From: an uncultured Saprospiraceae bacterium
GTDB lineage: Bacteria; Bacteroidota; Bacteroidia; Chitinophagales; Saprospiraceae
Assembly (NCBI GenBank): GCA_937973565.1
Contig: CALJKQ010000298.1
Location: 1 to 28,544, forward strand
DNA length: 28,544 nucleotides
Direction of reading: 5' to 3'
The notes under the pieces were generated by a model. The model was not told the DNA's origin. It saw nothing but the letters and a program-made list of their open reading frames with translations, and ran no database searches. Positions within the stretch are counted from its first letter, which is position 1, and the number at the start of each line of letters is the position of its first letter. Below, piece after piece: positions 6,250-13,967 of this stretch. The translations under genes were made by a program, and so were the position numbers.

Positions 6250-8868
6250 GTGAGTTTTCGGTTTATATTATCGATACTGCTAATCCTGATAATTCAGGAT
6301 CTGGGTGCACAGATACCTTCTAAGGTCGAAGTAGATCCCAAGCTTATTCCCCTACCCGCGCGCAGAACCCAAATACTTTCATCCCTCGAAAGTATCACCG
6401 GTATTTCATTTTCCTACGCAGCCAACCAATTTGATAATATCGTTATCAACGAATTGCCAGAAAATGAAACACAACTCGATCAGTTATTACAAAGGATATT
6501 TTATGATTATCAGGTACAAATTTCAATTACAACGCCCGGAAAATGGGTTCTGCAGATAAAAGAAATATACATCAGCATTTCTGGATATGTTATGGATGCC
6601 CAAACCGGAGAAGTATTACCCGGAGTACTCATTTACCAGCCTTCCACCGGAAATTATACCTCCACTGATGTAAAAGGGTTTTATTATATGGAAAGCAGAC
6701 CCGGCCCTTTGGAACTGGAAGTAAGGATTTTGGGCTATGAAATTATGCATTACCAAGACGAAACCTATAAGTCCATTATCCGCAACTTTAAACTTGCCGT
6801 AGTTGCCAATAATTTACCGCCGGTAATTATTCAGGAAAAACAATTGCTGGATCCTCTGAGCGAAATAATGCCCAGAAGATCGGGGATAGAAAAAAACACA
6901 GTATTGGGGGAAGCCGACCCACTTAATATTCTCAAAACCCTGCCCGGTGTAACGCCCGGTGGTGAAGGAGGTATGGGCATTCAGGTAAGGGGCAGCGGTG
7001 CCGATCAAAACCTGATGATGATGGAAGGAATGCCGGTTTACGAAGCCTACCATACAGGAGCACTCAGTTCCATATTTATGGACGACGCAGTGAGGACAGT
7101 TGATTTCATGAAAAGCGGACAACCTGCCCGATATGGTGGTAAGTTGAATGCCGTTGTAAATGTGCTCATGAAAGACGGCAATCGCCAGAAACGGGAAAGT
7201 ATTTTGCATCTTGGTATCCAGGGCATAAGTTTTTTCACCGAAGGCCCCCTGGCCAAAAAGAAATTGACCTATGCACTTTCGCTCAGAACTTCGTGGATCA
7301 ATGAGCTTTTAAAACCATTAAAAGACAAAATCACCTTATATGATGACATCTTCCTTCAATATCGGGACGCCCAGTTAAAACTCAATTACCGCTGGAGTGA
7401 AACCCAAAAAGCAAGTATCACCTATTACCGTGGCGATGACAGGTTAAAATTGAGTAAGAATAACCGCAATATTTTTGGTGACATTGTGGCCAGTCAGACC
7501 AATCAATTTAGCAGCCACAACGAATTGCTGAGTTTTCAATACGACCATGTGCTGAACCATCAACTGAAGTATAACCTTCAGGCCGGCTTCGTAAATTACA
7601 ATGTCTTTTCCAGAGGTACCTATAAGTTTCCTGTGGGTGTAGCAGATAGTACATCAGGTACACTGGATGTAATCAACAATTCGCAGATTCATGACAAGCA
7701 GGCCACCGCGACGGTGGATTATTTTGTAAATGACAATGTCAAACTAAGCAGTGGAGCCGGTTACATCATACATAAACTCAATCCTGCGGTTAAACAGAGT
7801 CTTGCTGTGGTTGAAGGAATTGTGGAAGGCTTTGCCAATCCGGATTCAGCCTATGATGCAAGAGAACTGTTCTTTTTTATTGAAGGAAATATTGAGTTGA
7901 AAAACAGGCTTTATTTTATTCCCGGACTCTATCAGGTCAATTATAAACAAGACAGCTACCGTCAGCACAGCTGGCAGCCCAGGATTCAGATGCAGTATCA
8001 ACCTTATGATCAATGGTTGATGCAATTGTCGTATACCCGCTCCGGACAATACATCAACTTGCTGGCCAACAGTGGCCTGGGACTTCCCTCAGAACTTTGG
8101 GTACCGTCCACTCAAAAAGTAAGTCCTCAGTTTGCAGACCATTTCTCATTTGATACCAAAATTTATCTGGATAGCATCCATACCATAGGATTGGACCTTT
8201 ACAGAAGAAATCTGCATCAATTATCTGAATACAGTGAACTCGTAGATTTTTTTATCAACATCTTTCCTCCCAAGGGCAGTCCACCCATCGTCAGTTCTGA
8301 AAGGGATTGGGAAAATCAGGTATTAAAAGGCAGTGGAGTTGCAAAGGGTATTGAGCTATCGGTAAGAGCGGATCGGAGAAACTGGCAATATTGGTTGAGT
8401 TACCATCAAAGCAGCAGTACTTTATCATTTGAGGGGCTCAATGAAGGAAAAACATTTTTCTCCCGGTATGACAGGCCTTTACAGATCAATGCAGGGTTGT
8501 TGTATAAAAACAGCAAAGGCTGGAGGGTGGGAGTCAACTGGGTTTTTACCAGCGGTCAGCCATTTACTTTGGCCGATGAGAAAGTTACTTTTTATTCCGG
8601 GTTGGACACCATAGGCATTACCCTGGTGCAAACCGGTAAAAAGAATAATTACCGCATGCCCAACTTCCACCAGTTGACCATCAATGCATCGTATGACTTT
8701 TCCATAAAAGATATCCGGTGTTCTTTTTCTTTCGGAGCATACAATGTGTACAATCGGCTGAATCCCTATTTCATTTATGCCACCCGCAGCGATGCAAACA
8801 ATACAATATTCAAAAAAGTGAGTTTATTTCCTGTTTTGCCCCAGCTGAGCATTCGGTTTGTTTGGTGA
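6250..8868 (+). CDS. TonB-dependent outer-membrane transducer with STN domain
   Basis: An 872-residue outer-membrane receptor starting at GTG (6250), directly after fecR. Order: signal peptide (about 1-20), STN signalling domain (about 37-108, the part that talks to FecR), a carboxypeptidase-regulatory-like domain (about 111-180, ISGYVMDAQTGEVLPGVLIY), a plug domain (about 200-310, with IQVRGSGADQNLMMMEGMPVY and GQPARYGGKLNAVVNV), then a beta-barrel ending in LPQLSIRFVW with the aromatic C-terminus expected of a barrel protein. STN plus FecIR shows it both imports and signals. The ligand is not visible; no SusD partner is present, which argues against a glycan system. Confidence 0.92.
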   Translation: MSFRFILSILLILIIQDLGAQIPSKVEVDPKLIPLPARRTQILSSLESITGISFSYAANQFDNIVINELPENETQLDQLLQRIFYDYQVQISITTPGKWVLQIKEIYISISGYVMDAQTGEVLPGVLIYQPSTGNYTSTDVKGFYYMESRPGPLELEVRILGYEIMHYQDETYKSIIRNFKLAVVANNLPPVIIQEKQLLDPLSEIMPRRSGIEKNTVLGEADPLNILKTLPGVTPGGEGGMGIQVRGSGADQNLMMMEGMPVYEAYHTGALSSIFMDDAVRTVDFMKSGQPARYGGKLNAVVNVLMKDGNRQKRESILHLGIQGISFFTEGPLAKKKLTYALSLRTSWINELLKPLKDKITLYDDIFLQYRDAQLKLNYRWSETQKASITYYRGDDRLKLSKNNRNIFGDIVASQTNQFSSHNELLSFQYDHVLNHQLKYNLQAGFVNYNVFSRGTYKFPVGVADSTSGTLDVINNSQIHDKQATATVDYFVNDNVKLSSGAGYIIHKLNPAVKQSLAVVEGIVEGFANPDSAYDARELFFFIEGNIELKNRLYFIPGLYQVNYKQDSYRQHSWQPRIQMQYQPYDQWLMQLSYTRSGQYINLLANSGLGLPSELWVPSTQKVSPQFADHFSFDTKIYLDSIHTIGLDLYRRNLHQLSEYSELVDFFINIFPPKGSPPIVSSERDWENQVLKGSGVAKGIELSVRADRRNWQYWLSYHQSSSTLSFEGLNEGKTFFSRYDRPLQINAGLLYKNSKGWRVGVNWVFTSGQPFTLADEKVTFYSGLDTIGITLVQTGKKNNYRMPNFHQLTINASYDFSIKDIRCSFSFGAYNVYNRLNPYFIYATRSDANNTIFKKVSLFPVLPQLSIRFVW

Positions 8869-9094
8869 TTTTCTGAACCGTGTAAATCAAATAGGTCTTT
8901 CTTCCCATTTGTTGTTTTCCTGTCTTTACTTGATTAAAAGTGTTAAAAGGCAATGGAGTAATGACAGATCCCTCTAAATAGATATTTTGATGCGATGAAT
9001 TTGAATAAGGAACGTACATCCTTAAAAAAATATAACATATTGAATATCAAACATATAATTTTTATTTTTAAGAAATATTACCATTTTATGTGAA

Positions 9095-9114
9095 ATTAGA
9101 CCGATCGGTCTAAT
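9095..9114. promoter_or_regulatory. Perfect palindromic operator for the TetR repressor
   Basis: The 20 bases ATTAGACCGATCGGTCTAAT are a perfect inverted repeat. They lie where the -33 element of the promoter with its -7 box at 9123-9130 should be, so a bound repressor would block RNA polymerase. The TAGACC half-site resembles operators recalled for LmrA/YxaF-type TetR repressors, and such a repressor is the second gene of this operon (9602). Autoregulation is therefore a strong inference. Confidence 0.8.
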
Positions 9115-9122
9115 AATTTTCA

Positions 9123-9130
9123 TACCTTTG
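9123..9130 (+). promoter_or_regulatory. -7 promoter element of the dinB-tetR-thioesterase operon
   Basis: TACCTTTG is an exact TAnnTTTG match, beginning eight bases after the TetR palindrome. Transcription would start about 9135, leaving a leader of only a few adenine-rich bases before the ATG at 9141. Confidence 0.65.
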
Positions 9131-9140
9131 AGAAAAAAAA

Positions 9141-9605
9141 ATGATGGATAAGGTATTTGAAGTAACACGCAACAACAGAAAAGCCGTTTTAGAAATGGTA
9201 AAGGCCATGAGTCTGGATAAATTAAATGAAATTCCCCCCGGATTCAACAACAACATCTTATGGAATGTAGGCCATATGGTTTCAATTCAGCAGCTGATTG
9301 TCTATGGTTTGGGGAAAGTAGCCTTTACCGTGGACAATGCGTTGGTCATGTCCTATAAAAATAAGACCAAACCGGAAAGGCCGTATACCCGGGAAGAGGC
9401 GGACTATATTTTTGAAGTTTTTATTTCTTCTGTAGATCAAATGGAAGAAGATTACCATGCCGGTAAGTTTGTTGACGTAACGCCTTTTATCAGCAAATCG
9501 CACAACGCCACCTATGAAGGGGCAGAAGGTTTGATCACCTTCAATTTGTATCATGAGGGGCTGCACACCGGTGTGATCCAAAAATACGCTCAGCTGATTT
9601 CATGA
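9141..9605 (+). CDS. DinB-like four-helix protein (DinB superfamily)
   Basis: A 154-residue member of the DinB/YfiT superfamily of four-helix metal-binding proteins, many of which are thiol-dependent transferases while others have no known role. The expected metal ligands are visible: His45 in NILWNVGHM, and His138 and His142 in LYHEGLHTG near the C-terminus. There is no signal peptide, so it is cytoplasmic. Two ATGs are adjacent at the start (9141 and 9144) and either may be used. Its stop overlaps the ATG of the TetR gene (ATGA), making a translationally coupled operon. Family is solid; substrate is unknown. Confidence 0.85.
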   Translation: MMDKVFEVTRNNRKAVLEMVKAMSLDKLNEIPPGFNNNILWNVGHMVSIQQLIVYGLGKVAFTVDNALVMSYKNKTKPERPYTREEADYIFEVFISSVDQMEEDYHAGKFVDVTPFISKSHNATYEGAEGLITFNLYHEGLHTGVIQKYAQLIS

Positions 9606-10180
9606 ATTCAAGAGATCGGTTGATACAGGTTACGGCGCGGCTAATAAGAGAAAAAGGAATGGCAGCCACAGGCTTGTCAGAAATTCTCGCTTTGGCCGGG
9701 CTGCCTAAGGGTTCACTCTATCACTACTTTCCGGGAGGTAAAGAAGAATTGATCAGAGAAGCTTTACAATCCTATAAAAACTGGTTGGCGGAAGGATTCA
9801 AATCCAAAATGAAAGGCAATTCTACAGCTGAGGGAGGATTAACGGGCATTGTAGATTATTTCATAGAAGATCTCAAAGCCTCACAATTCACAGCTGGTTG
9901 TCCCATTGCAACCGTAGCCCTGGAGAGCAACGCCGATCTTCCTGGGATTGCAATGGCAGTGCGGGAAGTGATGGATTACTGGATTGCATCATTGAGTGCC
10001 TATTTGCAATACAAAGGCATGGCCGGCAAAAGATGTACGGCTGAGGAATTCATAATCCAACTGGAAGGTGCCCTGATCATGGCAAGGATATACCAAACCT
10101 CGGCGCCATTGGAAAAACTAAAATTAAAAATCAAAAACATTTTACAAGATGACCACACGCCCCAAATTGCTAAGCTCTGA
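9602..10180 (+). CDS. TetR/AcrR transcriptional repressor, LmrA/YxaF type
   Basis: A 192-residue TetR-family regulator. The N-terminal helix-turn-helix (about residues 5-50) carries GLSEILALAGLPKGSLYHYF, the recognition helix ending in the usual LYHYF. The ligand-binding half has GCPIATVALE, typical of the LmrA/YxaF branch. It starts inside the dinB stop codon and overlaps the following thioesterase gene by 32 bases. The perfect palindrome at 9095-9114 over the operon promoter is its probable operator, so it likely represses its own operon until an unknown small molecule (perhaps acyl- or thiol-linked, given the neighbours) binds. Confidence 0.9.
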   Translation: MNSRDRLIQVTARLIREKGMAATGLSEILALAGLPKGSLYHYFPGGKEELIREALQSYKNWLAEGFKSKMKGNSTAEGGLTGIVDYFIEDLKASQFTAGCPIATVALESNADLPGIAMAVREVMDYWIASLSAYLQYKGMAGKRCTAEEFIIQLEGALIMARIYQTSAPLEKLKLKIKNILQDDHTPQIAKL

Positions 10181-10574
10181 TTACATAGTGAGGTTTCAAC
10201 ATTGCGATCCACTCGGGCACCTCAACAACAGCCTGTACATCGATTATTTTCTCAACGCCAGGGAGGATCAGTTGAGTGAACAGTATCAATTGAATATTTA
10301 TCACCACAGCAAAGAGACGGGCAAGGCATGGGTAGTTGCGTCCCACCAGATTCAATACAAAAAGCCAGTGAATGCAATGGAAAATATTACCATTGAATCG
10401 TCACTTGTGAGATACGACACAAAGGCATTGCAGGTTAAATTTGAGATGAAAAAAGCCGATCAGATCTGTTGCACCATGGAAACTTCATTTGTGTACATAG
10501 ATATTAAGACAGGCCGGCCCACAGAACACAGTCCCGAATTGATGGAACTTTTTGAAGAGGTATGTTTACAATAA
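10149..10574 (+). CDS. Acyl-CoA thioesterase, 4HBT hotdog family
   Basis: A 141-residue single hotdog-fold protein of the 4-hydroxybenzoyl-CoA thioesterase group, which hydrolyses acyl-CoA or acyl-ACP thioesters. The signature VRFQHCDPLGHLNNSLYIDYF is present, with Asp20 the expected catalytic residue; ASHQIQYKKPV is the matching second strand. It is cytoplasmic. The 32-base overlap with tetR ties it to the dinB-tetR operon under the palindromic operator. Acyl substrate cannot be told from sequence. Confidence 0.88.
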   Translation: MTTRPKLLSSDYIVRFQHCDPLGHLNNSLYIDYFLNAREDQLSEQYQLNIYHHSKETGKAWVVASHQIQYKKPVNAMENITIESSLVRYDTKALQVKFEMKKADQICCTMETSFVYIDIKTGRPTEHSPELMELFEEVCLQ

Positions 10575-10626
10575 ATTAAAGTTCGAGAATGTCAAACTTC
10601 GTATCTTGCTTTCAAAATACATAAGC

Positions 10627-11916
10627 ATGAAGTTTGGAATTTTTCTCTTTGCCTTTTTGCTGCCCATTTGTCACTATGCACAATTGGCCTCCGGTCCTAT
10701 GGTTGGTCATGTAGCTTTTCAGGAAGCTACCATTTGGGTTCAGAGCAATAAGTCGAGTGAGGTTAGATTGAGGTATTGGCCCATTGGCGAACCGAAGGCT
10801 GCGATGACCAGTGAAAAGAAAAAGACCAAAGCCAATCACGGCTTTACTGCGCACCTCACCGCAAAGGATTTGAAGCCGGCTACCACCTATCAATACGAAG
10901 TCATAGCAGATAACAAGGTGGTCAAAGCCAAACACGATCAGAAGTTTACAACACCTGCTTTGTGGAAATGGCGAGGTGATGCTCCTGATTTCGACTTTGT
11001 GGCAGGATCTTGTTTTTATATCAATGAAGAAGCCTTTGACAGGCCCGGAAAACCGTATGGAGGAGATTATCATATACTCCAATCCATTTATAAGGATGCG
11101 CCGGACTTCATGGTATGGCTGGGAGATAATACCTACTTAAGAGAAGCAGACTGGGACAGCAGATCGGGTGTCTATCACCGGTACAGCCATACCCGGTCGG
11201 TGGAAGAATTGCAAGCCTTGTTGGCCAATACACCTCAATATGCCATCTGGGATGATCATGATTATGGTCCCAATGATTCAGATCGATCCTATTACGGTAA
11301 ACAATGGACCAAGTCAGCCTTTCGCGACTTTTGGGCCAATCCTGTTTACGGTACGGGTGACACAGAAGGCATAACCGGTGCCTTTTCATGGAGCGATGCC
11401 GATTTTTTCCTGATGGACAACCGATGGTACAGAACACCACCGTCTCCCAGTGGAGAAATCCTGGGTGATAAACAGCTGAATTGGTTGATTGAAGCATTGA
11501 GATACAGCACTGCCACCTTTAAATTTGTATGCATAGGAGGTCAAACACTGAGCGACGCGAGGGTTTTTGAAAACCACATCAACTACACTGCAGAGAGGCA
11601 AAAATTGTTGGATGCCATTGATCAATATAAAATAAAAGGAGTTGTTTTTTTAACCGGCGACAGGCACCATTCAGAGCTTACTACATGGACAAGTCCAACC
11701 GGCATAAAAGTCTATGACATCACCAGTTCTGCACTTACTTCATCCACCTCTATGCATTTGGATGAGGCCAATACCGGTCGGGTAGATGGGTCTATGGTCG
11801 GGGTCCGCAATTATGCCAAACTCAGGGTTAGTGGAGGTAAAGGAGCAAGAAAACTCCACCTGGAGTTTAAAAATGCTAACGGAGAAATACTATTCACGAA
11901 TATCATTGAGCCCTGA
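10627..11916 (+). CDS. PhoD-like secreted alkaline phosphatase/phosphodiesterase
   Basis: A 429-residue secreted metallophosphoesterase of the alkaline phosphatase D family. A signal peptide (MKFGIFLFAFLLPICHYAQ) is followed by an Fn3-like N-terminal domain (about 22-110). The catalytic domain has GSC (127-129), GDN (166-168), WDDHDYGPND (208-217) and, near the end, GDRHHSEL, which supply metal ligands. The frame is open upstream to 10552, overlapping the thioesterase gene, but the ATG at 10627 puts the signal peptide at the N-terminus and is preferred. It could be induced by phosphate need; no Pho box was recognised. Substrate may be phosphodiesters or phosphomonoesters. Confidence 0.88.
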   Translation: MKFGIFLFAFLLPICHYAQLASGPMVGHVAFQEATIWVQSNKSSEVRLRYWPIGEPKAAMTSEKKKTKANHGFTAHLTAKDLKPATTYQYEVIADNKVVKAKHDQKFTTPALWKWRGDAPDFDFVAGSCFYINEEAFDRPGKPYGGDYHILQSIYKDAPDFMVWLGDNTYLREADWDSRSGVYHRYSHTRSVEELQALLANTPQYAIWDDHDYGPNDSDRSYYGKQWTKSAFRDFWANPVYGTGDTEGITGAFSWSDADFFLMDNRWYRTPPSPSGEILGDKQLNWLIEALRYSTATFKFVCIGGQTLSDARVFENHINYTAERQKLLDAIDQYKIKGVVFLTGDRHHSELTTWTSPTGIKVYDITSSALTSSTSMHLDEANTGRVDGSMVGVRNYAKLRVSGGKGARKLHLEFKNANGEILFTNIIEP

Positions 11917-11998
11917 CAATAATCAGCTGTGTGATGACTTTTGTCATTGACAAACGCTGAATTTTAGGATCATATTTGTTATACAAAAACCGAGGAAA

Positions 11999-12076
11999 AT
12001 GAACCAACGGAAGAAAATTCCGAGGTTGGACGTTCCCAAGTCGGATGTACTCAAGTTGGCTCATGATTATTGTTAA
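11999..12076 (+). CDS. Possible 25-codon leader ORF ahead of hsp20
   Basis: An ATG at 11999 opens a 25-codon frame (beginning MNQRKKIPRLDVPKSD, ending HDYC, stop TAA) that closes 17 bases before the hsp20 ATG. A near-consensus -7 box (CATATTTG, 11971-11978) lies just ahead. The peptide is basic and hydrophilic with no signal peptide. It may be a real small protein, a leader controlling hsp20, or chance. I know no family for it. Confidence 0.25.
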   Translation: MNQRKKIPRLDVPKSDVLKLAHDYC

Positions 12077-12093
12077 CACTTAAAAACCAAGTC

Positions 12094-12534
12094 ATGAAAC
12101 CTCAAAAATTCTTTAGGGATTCAGCCGATATCCTTCCTGTTTTCGGCGACTTTTTTGATGATTTTTTACCAGTAGGCTGGAATAAAAAATTTAATTTCAA
12201 CAACAATCTACCCCCAGTAAACATCAAAGAAACCGAAAAAGAATTCAAAGTAGAGTTGGCTGCACCCGGCTTTGAAAAAAAAGACCTGGACATCAAAATT
12301 AAAGATGGTTTGTTGACCATCAAGTCTGAGAAGAAGATAGAGAACAAGGAAGAAAAAGAAAATTATTATCGGGCAGAATTTAATTACAATTCATTTGTAA
12401 GAACATTCAACCTACCCGAAAATGTAAATGAGAAAATGATTCAGGCATCTTTTGAAAACGGACTTTTAACCCTCACTTTGCCTAAAAAAGTAGCAGAAAA
12501 AGTGGAAGAGGCACACAAAATTATGATTTCATAG
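12094..12534 (+). CDS. Hsp20/alpha-crystallin small heat-shock protein
   Basis: A 146-residue small heat-shock chaperone that holds unfolding proteins. The alpha-crystallin domain covers roughly the middle and C-terminal half, from VNIKETEKEFKVELAAPGF through the closing NGLLTLTLPKK signature, and an IMIS-like tail may serve the oligomerisation role of the usual IxI motif. I preferred the ATG at 12094 to a TTG eight codons earlier. The gene stands alone and ends before a strong hairpin terminator. No CIRCE-type repeat was seen upstream; a long leader from about 11985 is possible. Confidence 0.92.
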   Translation: MKPQKFFRDSADILPVFGDFFDDFLPVGWNKKFNFNNNLPPVNIKETEKEFKVELAAPGFEKKDLDIKIKDGLLTIKSEKKIENKEEKENYYRAEFNYNSFVRTFNLPENVNEKMIQASFENGLLTLTLPKKVAEKVEEAHKIMIS

Positions 12535-12571
12535 GGGTAGTCGCGTAAGCCTGAACCCATGTTAACACATC

Positions 12572-12599
12572 AAAGGGAGTCGATCGACTCCCTTTTTTT
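12572..12599 (+). terminator. Intrinsic terminator after hsp20
   Basis: A 24-base perfect inverted repeat (12572-12595) has arms AAAGGGAGTCGA and TCGACTCCCTTT and runs into seven thymines in a row. It lies 37 bases after the hsp20 stop codon. It is a textbook rho-independent terminator on the plus strand. Confidence 0.85.
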
Positions 12600-12616
12600 G
12601 TCTGCTGCATAAGATG

Positions 12617-12624
12617 TATATTTG
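12617..12624 (+). promoter_or_regulatory. Promoter of the TauE/SafE gene
   Basis: TATATTTG is an exact TAnnTTTG match. TTTG at 12597-12600, the end of the hsp20 terminator tract, sits 16 bases upstream in the -33 position. Transcription would start about 12630, some 20 bases before the GTG start. Confidence 0.5.
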
Positions 12625-12649
12625 AAGAATGAGAAACTAAATAAATCGC

Positions 12650-13384
12650 GTGGATCAGGTCAATATTTATTTTGTATTGCTGAGTCTTCTGGCAGAGATC
12701 ATAGGCACGATCGGAGGCTTTGGTTCATCCGTTTATTTTGTTCCTATTGCGGCTTTTTTTCTTCCTTTCGATCAGGTGTTGGGGTTAACCGCCTTATACC
12801 ACCTGTTTTCCAATATAACCAAGGTGGGGTTGTTCAGAGAGGGGCTAGATATCAAACTATTATGGCAGATTGGTGCTCCTTCCATCGTTTTTGTGGTCAT
12901 TGGTGGCTGGTTGAGTGGAGAATTTGACAAGGTGATCCTGGAATATATTTTGTATTCGTTTTTACTTTTTTTCTCACTCGCCATGATACTGCGTCCGGAT
13001 TTGAGATTGGAGGCCAATGCGGTAAACGGAATGTTGGGTGGTTCGATTTCAGGATTTGCGGCTGGGTTGTTGGGTACCGGTGGTGCGATCCGAGGCTTGA
13101 CCATGTCTGCCTATACCATGACCATTCAGGGTTTTGTAGCTACAAGTGCAGCCATAGATCTGGGCATTGATCTGGCACGGTCCATAGTATACTTTGGAGA
13201 AGGTTACCTCGTGAAAGAAATACTGATTTATCTTCCTTTACTTTTGATTATCAGTATAGTGGGTTCTGCGACAGGCAAATACCTTTTAAAGTATTTTACC
13301 ATAGAAAATTTCCGTAAATTTTCACTCACCAGTATTTTGTTGATTGCGCTTTTGGGAGCTACCAAGCTATTGTCTGGAAATTAG
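12650..13384 (+). CDS. TauE/SafE family membrane permease
   Basis: A 244-residue integral membrane protein of the TauE/SafE (sulfite exporter) family, which moves small anions such as sulfite or organosulfur compounds. It shows about eight hydrophobic segments in two related halves: EIIGTIGGFGSSVYFVP in the first half and SGFAAGLLGTGGAIRGL in the second are the two family glycine-rich repeats. It starts with GTG at 12650; there is no better ATG nearby. It ends three bases from the stop of the convergent DUF4442 gene. No sulfur metabolism gene is adjacent, so the substrate is open. Confidence 0.85.
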   Translation: MDQVNIYFVLLSLLAEIIGTIGGFGSSVYFVPIAAFFLPFDQVLGLTALYHLFSNITKVGLFREGLDIKLLWQIGAPSIVFVVIGGWLSGEFDKVILEYILYSFLLFFSLAMILRPDLRLEANAVNGMLGGSISGFAAGLLGTGGAIRGLTMSAYTMTIQGFVATSAAIDLGIDLARSIVYFGEGYLVKEILIYLPLLLIISIVGSATGKYLLKYFTIENFRKFSLTSILLIALLGATKLLSGN

Positions 13385-13387
13385 ACA

Positions 13388-13867
13388 TTATTTTTTCTTC
13401 AAAGCCCATTTAAAAGAAAACTCGCCCACGAGATCACCCGCTTCATTCAAGGCCTTTGCTTGAAGCCAAAGCTTAGCGTCACCCCCATTTTTTTCAAGGT
13501 GGTCGATGGTCTCGATGACCTGTAAGCCCTGTGAACAAGTAAAGGTGATGAGTCCTTTTGCCTTTTTATGGAATTTTGCATTGGATTCTACTACCAGCAT
13601 AGAGTAAGGATTCTTGCCCTGAATGGCAGCTTGTACAAGGATGCCGGTAGAAAGTTCTGCCGCACCATTAAGGGCTGAAAAGTAAACAGATCCAAAGGGA
13701 TTTTGATTGGTCCACTTGTGTTTTAGGGTGACCGTAGATGCCGTTTCATCAATTCGTGCCACTTTTACGCCCCAGAAAATGAGGCTGGGTAGCCTCCAAA
13801 GCATGTAAAATCTATACTTTAAAGGATGTACGATTGCATCGCGGTATGTTTGGGGATCCCTGGTCAT
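13388..13867 (-). CDS. DUF4442 hotdog-fold protein
   Basis: A 159-residue protein matching the DUF4442 group of hotdog-fold, putative thioesterase-like proteins. Marks are the N-terminal HPLKYRFYMLWRLPS segment, the NPFGSVYFSALNGAAELSTG helix that packs in the hotdog, and a beta-rich C-terminal half. I use the ATG at 13867; a TTG two codons earlier is possible. The exact -7 box TAGTTTTG (minus strand, 13882-13889) lies about 15 bases upstream. It is convergent with the TauE gene and divergent from rfbC. Catalytic activity is not established for the family. Confidence 0.75.
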   Translation of the reverse strand: MTRDPQTYRDAIVHPLKYRFYMLWRLPSLIFWGVKVARIDETASTVTLKHKWTNQNPFGSVYFSALNGAAELSTGILVQAAIQGKNPYSMLVVESNAKFHKKAKGLITFTCSQGLQVIETIDHLEKNGGDAKLWLQAKALNEAGDLVGEFSFKWALKKK

Positions 13868-13881
13868 ATCCAATGTTTCGC

Positions 13882-13889
13882 CAAAACTA
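13882..13889 (-). promoter_or_regulatory. -7 promoter element of the DUF4442 gene
   Basis: On the minus strand the bases read TAGTTTTG, an exact TAnnTTTG match, 14 bases before the ATG at 13867. It is divergent from the identical box of rfbC at 13941. Confidence 0.5.
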
Positions 13890-13940
13890 CTAAAAAAGCA
13901 GCAAGCAAAGAAAACCAGACGATGAATGCGGCCTTTTGTG

Positions 13941-13948
13941 TAGTTTTG
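13941..13948 (+). promoter_or_regulatory. -7 promoter element of rfbC-rfbD
   Basis: TAGTTTTG matches TAnnTTTG exactly, 19 bases before the chosen rfbC ATG. No clear -33 element was found. Confidence 0.45.
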
Positions 13949-13967
13949 CCGTTCATCTGTGGATCAT

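Noticed and set aside
9006..9024. Inverted repeat TAAGGA/TCCTTA after the TonB receptor as a terminator
   Set aside because: The six-base stem is followed by adenines, not thymines, on the coding strand. The 272-base gap otherwise shows nothing until the TetR palindrome.
10552..10626. Longer start of the PhoD gene overlapping the thioesterase
   Set aside because: It would bury the signal peptide 25 residues inside the protein; the ATG at 10627 places it at the N-terminus.
12622..12927. Open frame of 101 codons in front of and overlapping the permease
   Set aside because: It overlaps the permease in another frame and gives a composition unlike a real protein; the permease frame has eight membrane segments and family motifs.
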